A stretch of 64,000 bases of DNA from an uncultured Emticicia sp. (GTDB taxonomy: Bacteria > Bacteroidota > Bacteroidia > Cytophagales > Spirosomataceae): NCBI RefSeq assembly GCF_937903345.1, contig NZ_CALCZQ010000062.1, positions 71,834 through 135,833 on the forward strand, in the 5' to 3' direction. Below are positions 35,320-45,593 of this stretch, piece by piece. A model generated the notes under the pieces. It worked only from the letters and a program-made list of their open reading frames with translations, did not search any database and was not told the origin of the DNA. How positions within the stretch are numbered: position 1 is the first letter of the stretch; each line of letters begins with the position of its first letter. The translations under genes were made by a program, and so were the position numbers.

Positions 35320-37809
35320 TTATTGATAAGTAAATATAGCGGTGGCTTTACAGTCTGAATCGGGTACTAAGCGAACCCAATGAGCTGAAAATCCATCTGG
35401 AAATTGATAGCTAATCGTTTTTCCCGCTGGCACCTCTATAGTTTTATAGTGATAAAAATCACCATTAGCCAAGAAATCAAGTTCAAGTCTAAATTTTACA
35501 AGAGTTTTTGAATCGTGTCTCAATTCAACAGTTTTTTTGTCATAGCCTGTCATTAAATAAGGGTCGCTGTATGTATTGGCTAAAACCTCACTATTTTTCC
35601 ATGGTCCACCTTTGCCAGTCGGTTTGCCGAGTTTCCATAGGTCATCAATCTCGCCAAACCATAAACCATCAATTTGATTGGCGGCTTTAAAAATATGACC
35701 ATCTGGCTGAGCGTCTGGCGAAATGCCACTCAATACAAGTAATCCCCTCCACGTACAGAAATCTTTGATATTTAGCGAATGAGAAGAAACTGGTTTCATT
35801 CTGACATAATCGGGCGTACTACTCTGTACATCATTTTTCCAGCTTGATACCCTTGGTACTTCATAAAAAGTACCGTGAATATTAGCGAGAAAACGCTCCT
35901 GAACACATTCCCTTACAGTACGAATATTATTGATTTTATCGAATCTTTCGTCACCTTTTGGCAAACGATAAATGATGCCTGCATTTTTTACTAAAACAGA
36001 AGCCTCATCAATCATTATTTCGGGAACAATACCATGTGTGTTTTTTAACTCTAAAATACTGGTTTTATCTTCATTTTTAGGAATAAACGCCATTGTTGAA
36101 TCTACTTCAAAATAAGAATCGTTGCCTTGTTCATCTGTTGCCAGGTATTGTAAATTTCGTGTTGGAAAGCCTTGACGAATAACTGACGTTGGTAGATTTT
36201 TTTGATTATCAATTTTTGCAAGTCCTTTGAATATTGCATATTCTTTATTCTCAAAAATTCTGTTTGAATAAGCATGTACATAAGCAGTGGCTTTTATAGA
36301 CTTGTCACTAACCAAACGTATCCATTCTGACTTAAATTGGCTTGGAATAATTTTAGTTAAATAATCTCCTGCGTTTAGTTTAAATGATTCAAATGTTTTC
36401 CATTGGTTATTTCCTTTTTCATCTACTTCAATTTTTATAGTGGCAGTTGGTACACCCGTTTGATAAAGATGTAATGTACGATGCTGAAAACTGCTGATAC
36501 TGAGGGGGTCACTTGGCTTATTGGCAGAGACATAATCATCTCGCCATACGCCGCCCCACCCGATAAGTGGCCCTTTTCGATTAAGTCCATCAAATGAGGT
36601 AAATAGTAGGTTAGAGTTGGGCTGTCCTGGAACGTACTTTTGAATGCCATGCCAACTTGTTTCCTGACTTGACAATACAAGCTGATTATCCCACATGGTA
36701 TAATCGGTAACGGTGCGAAGCATGGTATTTAATGGTTTAAGCCCCGCCGAATTTTTATGCGAGAATGTCGATGGAAAATCAAAAAAGCCGCCGTTCATAA
36801 ACATCAGATATTTTGAGGGTATTATTTCTCTGATTCGTGGCCATTCGGTATTTGAGCCATTACGCCCCTCCATAGTATAGGTAGGTTTCAGGAAACGGTA
36901 ATTTTGCCATTTACCTGCATCTCTTACTGTCAAGAGTAGCGAACATTTATCCCAACCCGTAGCCCAAATAGGCTCATCTTTCGTTTTAGCACCTTTTAAC
37001 CCTCCTGGACCTGTAACTTCAACATATTGATGGCGAGCAATTAATTTCCAATATTTTCCATCCCATTCGGTGAGTGAACCCCATACCTGAGGCCCTTTTG
37101 GCTTTGGACTTAGAAAAAGGCTATCTGCTCTTGATTCTATTTTAGCTACCCCAAATGGGTCAGCATAGTTTACGCTCCAATAGGGCGTAGGGGCTGAATC
37201 TTCGCCATTGTTCGACATAACAAACACACCTTGACTAGTATAAGCTCCTTTTGCATGCCAAGCTACCGCTGGTTTTTTAAAAAGCATTTTTAATTTTAGC
37301 GTATGAACATCAACTTCAAAGATTGCCCCCTCTTGAGTCAAATATAAAACTTTATTTTTTGGGTCAGTTAAATCTCGGGTTACTGCTGTTAACCTTCCTG
37401 AAAGCTCTTTACGGGGCACTACTCTTACTTTGCCTGTTTTAGCAATAAAATAACACCCAATAATTAGTTGCTCTGACTCTTTGTGAATCATTCGACAAGC
37501 ATGAGTACCGCCTACACTCTCTGGACGAATTTCATGTTGATAGCTTTCATCAATCGAATGTAGTTTATCTTTTCCTTCAAATAAGTCGTGTGATGTATAA
37601 GATAAATACCAAAGTTTACCTGCCCAAGGCACTAATGCCCCAATACCACATTCAGCCTGTGGTTTAGGGCTGTTAGGAGAAGAATTGAAAGCAGCGAATG
37701 CAGGATATACTCCTGAAATTTCAAGTGGTTTTTGTTGAGAAAAAGCTGTATTTGCTATGTTTAAAAGCAGCAATGCGATATATTTTTTCAACCTATTTTT
37801 TGATTTCAT
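35320..37809 (-). CDS. Secreted protein of unknown function, paralogue 3 (two-module form)
   Basis: The start is placed at 37809 (MKSKNRLKKYIALLLLNIAN), which begins a signal peptide; a longer frame from 37875 lies inside the upstream pseudogene. The 829-residue product has the family markers SGVYP, GIGALVPWAGKLWYLSY and RPESVGGTHACRMIHKES, and two copies of the roughly 80-residue module (GWGGVWRDDYVSANKPSDPL near the middle, GKGGPWKNSEVLANTYSDPY at the end). It is as long as paralogue 1 and has the same layout. It is the first intact gene after susD, separated from it by a decayed glycoside hydrolase whose stop overlaps its start. Confidence 0.77.
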   Translation of the reverse strand: MKSKNRLKKYIALLLLNIANTAFSQQKPLEISGVYPAFAAFNSSPNSPKPQAECGIGALVPWAGKLWYLSYTSHDLFEGKDKLHSIDESYQHEIRPESVGGTHACRMIHKESEQLIIGCYFIAKTGKVRVVPRKELSGRLTAVTRDLTDPKNKVLYLTQEGAIFEVDVHTLKLKMLFKKPAVAWHAKGAYTSQGVFVMSNNGEDSAPTPYWSVNYADPFGVAKIESRADSLFLSPKPKGPQVWGSLTEWDGKYWKLIARHQYVEVTGPGGLKGAKTKDEPIWATGWDKCSLLLTVRDAGKWQNYRFLKPTYTMEGRNGSNTEWPRIREIIPSKYLMFMNGGFFDFPSTFSHKNSAGLKPLNTMLRTVTDYTMWDNQLVLSSQETSWHGIQKYVPGQPNSNLLFTSFDGLNRKGPLIGWGGVWRDDYVSANKPSDPLSISSFQHRTLHLYQTGVPTATIKIEVDEKGNNQWKTFESFKLNAGDYLTKIIPSQFKSEWIRLVSDKSIKATAYVHAYSNRIFENKEYAIFKGLAKIDNQKNLPTSVIRQGFPTRNLQYLATDEQGNDSYFEVDSTMAFIPKNEDKTSILELKNTHGIVPEIMIDEASVLVKNAGIIYRLPKGDERFDKINNIRTVRECVQERFLANIHGTFYEVPRVSSWKNDVQSSTPDYVRMKPVSSHSLNIKDFCTWRGLLVLSGISPDAQPDGHIFKAANQIDGLWFGEIDDLWKLGKPTGKGGPWKNSEVLANTYSDPYLMTGYDKKTVELRHDSKTLVKFRLELDFLANGDFYHYKTIEVPAGKTISYQFPDGFSAHWVRLVPDSDCKATAIFTYQ

Positions 37810-38200
37810 ATCTGTAAAAGCCAAAATCGGCAGGGTTTTCAAATTTAAATTTTGCAAATCCATCTGCATTAACATGTAGTATTGTTTCTGTTTGATTTCG
37901 TAAATTCTGAACCTTTAATTTTTGGTTTTTCAAGAAACTTAGCTCGATTTTCTTTTCAAATTCATCTGAGTTTAATTCTCTAAAGAGCAATAAGTGACCA
38001 CTTGGGTTATTGCTTTTTACAAACTGAAAACCTTTAAATGAAGCATGGTTGGGTCTAACGACGATTGGAAAAACATAGCAATCAAATAGAGCATTTCACT
38101 AGCGGGCATTGATAGTTTCGATAGAAGGAGAGGCTTTAAAATATCCACAAAAAATGGTACATAAAACCAAACTAAGCCACCATCTCAATATGGTTTTCAT
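37793..38200 (-). pseudogene. Decayed secreted glycoside hydrolase (internal deletion)
   Basis: Reading left from 38200, MKTILRWWLSLVLCTIFCGY is a good signal peptide, followed by KASPSIETINAR and the double stop TAG TGA (about 38096-38101). The same frame then continues as an enzyme tail: ALFDCYVFPIVVRPNHASFK, NNPSGHLLLFRELN and ADFGFYRYEIKK before the stop at 37793. Signal and tail in one frame with the middle missing indicates one large deletion. The tail resembles C-terminal domains of alpha-galactosidase-like hydrolases, but the family is uncertain. This would have been the catalytic enzyme of the PUL. Confidence 0.65.
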
Positions 38201-38238
38201 AAATATATTCATTTTTAAATGAATAATTTTTGACATAA

Positions 38239-38263
38239 GCCCACCAAAATAAAAATGGTGGGC
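38239..38263 (-). terminator. Stem-loop downstream of susD
   Basis: GCCCACCA (38239-38246) and TGGTGGGC (38256-38263) pair across 9 nt; the pairing extends outward through ACATA/TATGT with one mismatch. It lies 14 bp after the susD stop. No T-run follows on the minus strand, so it may stabilise the susCD mRNA 3' end or attenuate downstream genes. Confidence 0.5.
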
Positions 38264-38276
38264 CTATGTGAAAGAA

Positions 38277-39983
38277 TTAATATCCAGGATTCTGCTTCAT
38301 ATTGGTATTGATTTGAATCTCAGAAGTTGGGATAGGCCATAAATATTGACGGTCATCCCAAGTTGTAAGTACCAAGTTCTTAATCAGTCCTGTCGCTGCC
38401 ATTGCTGTAAAATCAGGTGTACCGTCTTGGTCAATTGAAGGGGTACCGGCGAAAAACCAAAGGTTTTTATCTACTAGTTTTGACTTCAAATCAGCAGGGT
38501 CAAGTATTCCATAAATTGGACGATTGAGTACTTTGCCTGCAATTTTCCAACGAATGATGTCCATATATCGTAGTCCCTCAGATGCTAATTCCATTCTACG
38601 TTCCATACGAATTTCACGGCGAAGTTCGGCTTGGACTTTCGTTTTAATTGCAGGATAGTTCGTAGCTGTAACAGCTACTTTATATGCCCTCGATCTAACG
38701 GCATTGACAGCCGCTAGTACAGTATCGTCAATCTCATTGAGTTCTGTTTTGGCTTCAGCATACATTAATAAAATATCAGCATAGCGAATGATAAAATGTT
38801 CTGTTTCGATTAATCTACCATTAAGCAACCAAGAATCATCTACTCTTTTTTTCCAAACTAAACCATTAAAAGAAGCAAATTGGGCATTAGCTCGGTTGTC
38901 ATTATTTGTTACCTTGGTATTACTGCTCAAGCGAGTTACTTGCAAAGCAGTAGGATTTGGATCGTAAATAAAACCAAGGTGAGGGGTACCAAACTCAACA
39001 ATGGTTGCGGTGCATCTTGGGTCTCTATTTGTAAAAGGATTTCTTGGGTCATATAAAGAGGATTTATCAATCGTTTTACCGTCGGTGCATAAATAAGAAC
39101 AAAATAAATCCCAAGTGGGATTTTGGGCTCCGAATCCACCGGCATTTCTGGTGATAATATCAGAAATAGGGCCTACGGTTTGTTTTAATTCCAATGAACG
39201 AGGAATGGAGAAAATTACCTCCTTTGAATTTTTTGTACTTTGAAGAAATAAATTCGAATAATCAGTATGTAAAGCAAAAGTATTCAAATCCATACATGCT
39301 TTAGCCGCTTCGGCAGCTACTTTAAAATCGCCCTCATAGAGTGCAAATCGAGCTTTAAGTCCCATAGCTGCACCTTTAGTAGCTCTTTTTACGGCAGTAG
39401 TAGCATAAGACGTTGGCAAGTTTTTTATGGCAAAATCAAAGTCTTCGTAAATTTTGGTAGTAACCGTTTTTTTATTTGTTCTGCCGATTGAGTATGCTTC
39501 TTCGATAGAAACTACTTGGTCAGTATATACAACATCTCCAAAATGATTCACTAATTTTGCATATTGAGCAGCACGATGAAAGCGAGCTTCTGCAATGTAA
39601 ATATCTAATTTTGATTGTGCTACTTTTGCCTTAGTTACATCACTGCTTAAGGCAACTATTGCTCTATTTGCTCGTGCGATAGCTTTATACGAATTTCTCC
39701 AAAGAGTTGTTGAAAAATCCCATTGGCTTGTTATTGTACCTGATTTGACAGGAGTAAGAGACTGACGGTAAAAGCCATCATCTGAAAGATAATTATTACT
39801 TAAATCCTCGTCCCATTGCCACCAATCTATGCGGTATAAGTCATTGAGTGCCAGTTGGATTTCTGTTTCATTTGAATACCACTTTTCAGCAGATGGTTCT
39901 GCCAAAGGATACAAGTCTAATGAGTTTTGGCAGGAAGCAAATAAAAGTATGCTCAAAACTGCTGCAAATATTTTTGATTTCAT
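38277..39983 (-). CDS. susD: SusD-family glycan-binding lipoprotein
   Basis: A 568-residue RagB/SusD protein. The N-terminus is a lipoprotein signal (ILLFASCQNSLDLYP, lipobox Cys19). Typical SusD blocks follow: AEARFHRAAQYAKLVNHFGDVV, the TPR region, and the C-terminal RADILLMYAEAKTEL-like block (IRYADILLMYAEAKTELNE), RREIRMERRMELASEGLRYMD and the terminal WPIPTSEIQINTNMKQNPGY. It sits on the cell surface as the lid of the SusC channel and captures oligosaccharides. The gene follows susC by 62 bp and is cotranscribed with it. Ligand unknown. Confidence 0.96.
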   Translation of the reverse strand: MKSKIFAAVLSILLFASCQNSLDLYPLAEPSAEKWYSNETEIQLALNDLYRIDWWQWDEDLSNNYLSDDGFYRQSLTPVKSGTITSQWDFSTTLWRNSYKAIARANRAIVALSSDVTKAKVAQSKLDIYIAEARFHRAAQYAKLVNHFGDVVYTDQVVSIEEAYSIGRTNKKTVTTKIYEDFDFAIKNLPTSYATTAVKRATKGAAMGLKARFALYEGDFKVAAEAAKACMDLNTFALHTDYSNLFLQSTKNSKEVIFSIPRSLELKQTVGPISDIITRNAGGFGAQNPTWDLFCSYLCTDGKTIDKSSLYDPRNPFTNRDPRCTATIVEFGTPHLGFIYDPNPTALQVTRLSSNTKVTNNDNRANAQFASFNGLVWKKRVDDSWLLNGRLIETEHFIIRYADILLMYAEAKTELNEIDDTVLAAVNAVRSRAYKVAVTATNYPAIKTKVQAELRREIRMERRMELASEGLRYMDIIRWKIAGKVLNRPIYGILDPADLKSKLVDKNLWFFAGTPSIDQDGTPDFTAMAATGLIKNLVLTTWDDRQYLWPIPTSEIQINTNMKQNPGY

Positions 39984-40045
39984 TTTATTTATATTTAGGC
40001 AAATGAATGAATAAATTTTTGAAAGAGATTTCTTGAAACCTCATT

Positions 40046-43000
40046 TTAAAAACTGATATTAAATCCACCAATCACAGTGGTTACAATTCCAAAACCTTCT
40101 GGGTCCCAGCCTTTAGGGTATTTGTTTATCGTAAAAACATCAGAAGCATTTACATAAAATCTTATGTTATTAGACATGATTTTATTTGAAATAATTTTCG
40201 GAATTGTATAGCCTAATGCAATGTTTTTTAGACGAAAATACCCTCCATTGAACAACCAAAAATCGGATAGCGTACGGTTGAAGCCTTTATTTGTTTCAGT
40301 ATATCTTGGATATTTAGCAGCAAGGTTTTGGTCTGGTGTATTATTTACACTCCAAGTGTTACCATCTAAATAAACAGGGAATACACCCCAGTTTTCAGCA
40401 TTATAATCTGTATAATCAAGATTTGAAACTTGCTGATAACCTATCCCTTGAAAGGTAATACCCAAATCAAAATTGCCATATTCTAAGCGTACATTACCAC
40501 CATACATCCATTGGGGTAATGAGCCGCCTAATAGCACACGATCATACTCTGGAGATATTTTACCATCTGGAACTCCATTTGGTCCACTAATGTCAGTATA
40601 TTTAAGATCGCCAACTTTTACAGTATTGCTTAATTTAGGCGAATTATTTAGGTCTTCTTGTGTTTGATAAATGCCTTCTGATTTATATCCATACCACTCA
40701 TCAAATTGGCTACCTATTTTCTTAATTTTACTACCAAGGAATTCTGTACCACCCAAGTCACCCATTATTGATTTAAACTGCGATAAATTGGCAGAAACTG
40801 AATATTTAAGTTTACCAATATTATCTGTCCAACCCAAATCTAAATCTATACCCTTAGTTTCCATAATTCCTGTATTTTGATTAGGGTTTTCGAAGCCTAC
40901 AAAAATTGGAATCTGTAATGCTAGTAGCATATCTTTGGTTTGTTTATAATAAACATCGCCAGTAAATCGAAGTTTGTTTTTTAAGAAATATGCATCAACT
41001 CCTAAATCAGTAGAAGCTGTCTTTTCCCAAGAAATATCTTTTATTGCATACTGCACCTGTGCGGCTGTTTGCTGAGCAATAGCTACATTATTTTGATAAA
41101 ACAAGGCATTTCCAAAACTTATAATACCAAAAGATGGGTAGTTTCCTATTCTTTCGTTACCCAATGTTCCCCACGAAGCACGTAATTTCAAGAATGAAAT
41201 AAGGTTCTGTTTTTGCATGAAACCTTCTTCAGTCATGACCCAACCTGCTGAAATAGAAGGAAATACACCCCAACGATAATCCTTATTGAATCTCGATGAT
41301 CCATCACGTCGTACATTAGCTTGAAGTAAGTATTTGGTATTGTAGCTATAGGTGATACGACCAAATTGTGAACGATAAGCAGTTTCAAAGGCAGTACCAA
41401 AATTGTCTCTCAAAGCGGCAGGACCTTGGTTTAAAAAAGGATAGGTATCAAAAAGGTATTGGTCCCTTGATGCTCCCATAGACTCACCTTTGTAGTAATA
41501 ATTTTCGTATCCAATTAATGCTGTAAAATCACTTTTTCCGATTGTTTTTATGTAATTACACAATAATTGGGTCGTAAGACTATAGTTTGTTGAACGATTT
41601 TCATCTAATCGAGTAGTAAGCCCACCACTGATTAAAGTTGCGGCAAATTGATTTGGGTTATCGGCAGAATAAGCGTCTACTTGTTTATTGAATCGTTTTT
41701 GATTATTAAAATCAAAAATAGGAGCAAGAATAGCCGAAAGTTTTAAGCCATCTATGGGTTTCAAATCCAATGCAATTCGTCCCCCTACTTGATTAAAATT
41801 ATTGCTGTTTGTTCCACCATATTTAATTTTGGCATAAACATTTTCACCTGCTTTTCCGTCGGCTATTCTCCCATCGGCCCATAGTGCTGGATAAATAGGT
41901 GATGAAATTCTTATCCTACCTAATGGATCATTTGCAGTTGGATCGGTGGTATTTGTTCTTTTGAAATTAAAGTCCACAGTTCCACCAATAAATTTATTGA
42001 TAGTAAAGTCGTTATTTGATCGTAAAAATATACGTCCATAATCTTTGTTTTCATAGAAACCACCCAGTTTTTCATAACGAATGGAAGCATTAGATTTTAC
42101 AAACTTTGAGCCTCCAATAACGCTAATACTGTGTGCCTCGCGTCGTGCCATCTTATTGAGGGTTAAAGCCATCCAATCAGTATCAGGGTATTTATTAGGG
42201 TCAGTTTGATGTTTTTGGTCATAGTTATTCAGCAAATCTTGGCTAAACGTTGGGAATTTGTTTGCTCCATTTCCTGCATCATTCCAGCGAAGTTCATTGA
42301 CTAATTCCATATATCTTGATGCCCTCATATAGTCAGGAAGTTGAGTAGGCTTGTCAAAGCCATTTTCGTAGTTATATTGTATAGAAGCTTGGTCGGTCTT
42401 AGCCCTTTTGGTCGTTATTAGGATAACACCAGAGGCAGCACGGGAACCGTATATAGATGCAGATGCAGCATCTTTTAAGACTGACAAATTTTCTATATCA
42501 TTGGGGTTCACCTGATTAACGTCAGCCACAGGAACACCATCTACAATCACCAAAGGATTTGAATCTCCGATAGTGGTTACACCTCGAATTCTGATTGTAG
42601 CACCACCCATAGAACCATTTGCTCCACTTCGAGTAACCATAACTCCTGACATCGCCCCTTGAAGTGCTTGTGCTACTTGGGTTTCTTTGCGTTCTTTAAA
42701 CATTTCACTATCAATAGACGACACAGCCCCAGTAAGGTCTTTCTTTTTCTGCACACCATAGCCTACTACCACTACTTCATCAAGTGCTTTACTATCGATT
42801 TTGAGTGAAATATTAATTTTTGTTTGATTTCCAACGGTAATTTCTTGTGCTTGAAATCCAACAAAACTAAAAACCAAAATGGATTTACTGTCAGTCACCG
42901 CTATCGAATATTCTCCATCGACGTTTGTGGTGCTTCCACGACTTGTGCCTTTAAGGATAACGCTCACACCTGGCAGTTTTTCTCCTTTTTCGTCACTCAC

Positions 43001-43426
43001 GGTACCTTTAATGGTGATGTCGTTATTTACGTTGTTCTCTATGGTAGGTAAAGTCATATTTACTTGATTAGAGCCATTTTCTTTTAGGTCTAGACCTAAA
43101 GACTTTGAGCGAATCAAAATAATTTGTCTCTCGCCCACGATTTCAAATGAAATATTCCTTGGCGTTAGCACTTTTTTAAGTACATCTTCCACCTTTTCGT
43201 TTTTTATTTCCAAGGTTAATGGCTCATCATTCGCAATCAAATCTTTTTTGTATGAAAACAAAACGTCTGTTTGCTTTTCTATTGATTTCAACAAGGTTTT
43301 TATGCTCCCTTTTTGGAGAGAGATACTCACCTTTCTTTGTAGCATATCCTGTGCTTTTGCAGGTATCGCAAAAGCATTTGCCGCAAAAACGACTGCAATA
43401 ATCAATTGTATGAGGTTGATTTTCAT
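40046..43426 (-). CDS. susC: SusC-family TonB-dependent outer-membrane transporter with STN domain
   Basis: The start is set at 43426 (MKINLIQLIIAVVFAANAFA signal peptide); a frame from 43465 adds 13 residues. The 1,126-residue product has an STN signalling domain after the signal (about 35-100), a carboxypeptidase-D-like domain (VSDEKGEKLPGVSVILKGT), the linker LDEVVVVGYGVQKKKDLTGAV, a plug (IRIRGVTTIGDSNPLVIVDG) and a 22-strand barrel. The STN domain normally contacts a FecR anti-sigma factor, and fecR lies 226 bp upstream, so substrate import should be linked to transcription of this locus. It moves glycan fragments across the outer membrane with SusD. Confidence 0.96.
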   Translation of the reverse strand: MKINLIQLIIAVVFAANAFAIPAKAQDMLQRKVSISLQKGSIKTLLKSIEKQTDVLFSYKKDLIANDEPLTLEIKNEKVEDVLKKVLTPRNISFEIVGERQIILIRSKSLGLDLKENGSNQVNMTLPTIENNVNNDITIKGTVSDEKGEKLPGVSVILKGTSRGSTTNVDGEYSIAVTDSKSILVFSFVGFQAQEITVGNQTKINISLKIDSKALDEVVVVGYGVQKKKDLTGAVSSIDSEMFKERKETQVAQALQGAMSGVMVTRSGANGSMGGATIRIRGVTTIGDSNPLVIVDGVPVADVNQVNPNDIENLSVLKDAASASIYGSRAASGVILITTKRAKTDQASIQYNYENGFDKPTQLPDYMRASRYMELVNELRWNDAGNGANKFPTFSQDLLNNYDQKHQTDPNKYPDTDWMALTLNKMARREAHSISVIGGSKFVKSNASIRYEKLGGFYENKDYGRIFLRSNNDFTINKFIGGTVDFNFKRTNTTDPTANDPLGRIRISSPIYPALWADGRIADGKAGENVYAKIKYGGTNSNNFNQVGGRIALDLKPIDGLKLSAILAPIFDFNNQKRFNKQVDAYSADNPNQFAATLISGGLTTRLDENRSTNYSLTTQLLCNYIKTIGKSDFTALIGYENYYYKGESMGASRDQYLFDTYPFLNQGPAALRDNFGTAFETAYRSQFGRITYSYNTKYLLQANVRRDGSSRFNKDYRWGVFPSISAGWVMTEEGFMQKQNLISFLKLRASWGTLGNERIGNYPSFGIISFGNALFYQNNVAIAQQTAAQVQYAIKDISWEKTASTDLGVDAYFLKNKLRFTGDVYYKQTKDMLLALQIPIFVGFENPNQNTGIMETKGIDLDLGWTDNIGKLKYSVSANLSQFKSIMGDLGGTEFLGSKIKKIGSQFDEWYGYKSEGIYQTQEDLNNSPKLSNTVKVGDLKYTDISGPNGVPDGKISPEYDRVLLGGSLPQWMYGGNVRLEYGNFDLGITFQGIGYQQVSNLDYTDYNAENWGVFPVYLDGNTWSVNNTPDQNLAAKYPRYTETNKGFNRTLSDFWLFNGGYFRLKNIALGYTIPKIISNKIMSNNIRFYVNASDVFTINKYPKGWDPEGFGIVTTVIGGFNISF

Positions 43427-43651
43427 AAACAATAGAAAATTTTGTTTAGTACTATTTTTTGTCATAGTTTTAAATGTTTTTTGAAAGAAAAATGAAAATT
43501 TACGCCTATCTCTAATAAGTAAAGGCTGTCAGTATCGGGGGATAAATGTTGACGCATTTTCCCTCGATTTTTTTATTCAAGTAATCATTGACTTCATCTA
43601 GTATTGGGTTGGTTAAGGTTGAAAATGGTAAACTTTAACTGATTTATTTGA

Positions 43652-44752
43652 TTAATTGCAACCCATCGACTGAATCACTATTTGGGCATCAACTATTTTG
43701 TAGCTTGCACCAATTGTTTTACACATAATATCAAGTTTGCTATATAATGATTCGTTGGCGAGTGTAGTTGTAATGATACAATGTGAAAGCTGCTCGGCAT
43801 CATAAATAATATGTACACCATAGGCCTGCTCTATTGCCTTCAATACCTCAGAAACAGGTTTGTCTTCAAAATTTTGTTCGGGCAACTGGCTTAAATCTTT
43901 GATCAGTATAGGTCTTTCAACCAAAGATTTGGTGAGCGATTCTTCCTTTCTGGCAAATACAATTTGCTGATTGGGTGTAATTATTAAAGCTTTCTCTTCT
44001 GGGTCTGCGAAAGCGATTTTGTTTTGATGAAAAACGGAGACTTTTCCAGTTTTTACACTCACTATTACTTCTGGAGAATCTTCGAATGCTTTAATTGTAA
44101 AACTTGTCCCCAAAACTTTTGTAATTACTTCATTGGAATAGACATAGAAAGGTTTTTGCGGATTTTTGGTAATTTCAAAAAAAGCCTCCCCACTCAAAAA
44201 GACTTGCCTTTTATTAGGTTCAAAGTGCTTTGGATAGCTCAATTTGGCATTCTTTGCCAATGCTATTACACTCCCATCTTCAAGTTTTATAGAAAGTGGA
44301 GTGTTAGATTTATTTGTTTTTTCAATTAATTTGATTTGTTTTTCTGCCGTAGCTACCAATTCTGAGTAACTTATTTTTTTAGGATTGTTGATTGAAAATA
44401 ATCCCTCTAAGCCAATTCCAATTACAAGACAGGCCGCCGCCGCCCAACTGATTTTTGACCATTTCGTAGCATATAATTTTGATAATAAACTAGGTTTTAA
44501 TGATTCAGAATCATTATCAATATTGTCGTTTATTAACATCCATACTTTTGATTGATTAATAGTAGGTTGGTGAAGTTTTTCTGCCTCAGCAACTTTTTTA
44601 ATAAAGTCGGAGGCTTTACTAATAATTGTTTGCTTATCTGGGTTGTCCGATATAAATGCTTGAAAAAAAGCATCATTTTCTCCATACTTTACCCAACTGA
44701 TAAAGGCATCGTCTTTTATAAAATCTTGTACCTTAAAATACTTATATTCCAT
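43652..44752 (-). CDS. FecR-family anti-sigma factor
   Basis: A 366-residue inner-membrane protein. The cytoplasmic N-terminal part (1-95) is expected to hold the sigma factor. A single transmembrane segment follows at about 97-117 (ISWAAAACLVIGIGLEGLF). The periplasmic FecR domain (about 140-260) has LEDGSVIALAKNAKLSYP and RQVFLSGEAFFEITKNPQKPF, and a C-terminal STN-contacting region ends the protein. It relays the SusC signal to the ECF sigma factor encoded 58 bp upstream. The arrangement sigma, fecR, susC, susD is standard for Bacteroidota trans-envelope regulation. Confidence 0.95.
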   Translation of the reverse strand: MEYKYFKVQDFIKDDAFISWVKYGENDAFFQAFISDNPDKQTIISKASDFIKKVAEAEKLHQPTINQSKVWMLINDNIDNDSESLKPSLLSKLYATKWSKISWAAAACLVIGIGLEGLFSINNPKKISYSELVATAEKQIKLIEKTNKSNTPLSIKLEDGSVIALAKNAKLSYPKHFEPNKRQVFLSGEAFFEITKNPQKPFYVYSNEVITKVLGTSFTIKAFEDSPEVIVSVKTGKVSVFHQNKIAFADPEEKALIITPNQQIVFARKEESLTKSLVERPILIKDLSQLPEQNFEDKPVSEVLKAIEQAYGVHIIYDAEQLSHCIITTTLANESLYSKLDIMCKTIGASYKIVDAQIVIQSMGCN

Positions 44753-44810
44753 CTTTGAAAAAAGCTATTATAATGGCTTTCAACAATACAGATACGAGTC
44801 TTTCATTAAA

Positions 44811-45443
44811 TTACTCACTTAATACAAAATATTTTAAAAAAAATATTGGGATTGTCCAACTTTTAAGAATAGTACGAAGGGTAGCATAAGAACGAAATAA
44901 TAAATTACTAACGGATTGTTTGTTTACATCCATGAGTTTGGCTATTTCATCTAAGGTAAAATCGTGGTAATATTTTAGGTTGATTGCCTCCTGTTGGCGT
45001 ATTGGGAGATGGGCGATTGCCTTTTGAAGTGTAAGTATTTCAGCGTCAGATTGTTCTGAATCAATCTTTTTTTGTTCCTCAGATATACATATCAAGAAAT
45101 CTAAATAGGTATCAATATCTTCTGATTTGTCAAAAATATCTCTTTCGAGTTGTCTGACTATTCTATTTTTTAGAGAGCGAAATAGATAAAATTTAACTTC
45201 ATTTACTTCTGAAAGGTGCGTTCTATTATTCCAAAGATTTATAAAAACCTCTTGAATAGCATCTTCGATGAGGTTTTCATTTTGTGTAATCCGAAAACCG
45301 TAGCTAATTAATGATTGAAAATATTGTTTGTATAAATTTTCAAAAGATTTTTTATTACCCGAAATCATATCCTTCCAAAGTGCTTGTTCTTGCTCTTTGG
45401 TCAAATTCCTGACCGATTTAATATATTCTCTATTGATTGGCAA
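44811..45443 (-). CDS. ECF-type RNA polymerase sigma factor
   Basis: A 210-residue sigma-70 family protein. Region 2 is FENLYKQYFQSLISYGFRI and LIEDAIQEVFINLWNNR. Region 4 is LPIRQQEAINLKYYHDFTLD and EIAKLMDVNKQSVSNLLFRS. It should direct RNA polymerase to the adjacent susCD promoter when released by FecR. The frame given starts at a TTG; the first ATG in frame would be residue 26 (MISGNKKSFENLY), which would still contain all of region 2, so the true start is uncertain (45443 or 45368). It is the first gene of the leftward PUL. Confidence 0.93.
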   Translation of the reverse strand: MPINREYIKSVRNLTKEQEQALWKDMISGNKKSFENLYKQYFQSLISYGFRITQNENLIEDAIQEVFINLWNNRTHLSEVNEVKFYLFRSLKNRIVRQLERDIFDKSEDIDTYLDFLICISEEQKKIDSEQSDAEILTLQKAIAHLPIRQQEAINLKYYHDFTLDEIAKLMDVNKQSVSNLLFRSYATLRTILKSWTIPIFFLKYFVLSE

Positions 45444-45593
45444 TGCCTTGTAATTTATAATTTAGTATTTTTCTATGCAAAAGTATAATGATTTAAAGTA
45501 ATAAAGTATTGAAATATTATTAAAAACTGGTGAAATATTATCAAAATATTTATTTTATTGATAAATGCATAGGAAAATCAGTTTGTTTTTGTG

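Noticed and set aside
40046..43426. Siderophore (FecA-like) receptor instead of SusC
   Set aside because: The STN domain and FecR/sigma genes also occur with SusC proteins; the carboxypeptidase-D-like domain and the adjacent susD gene decide for SusC.
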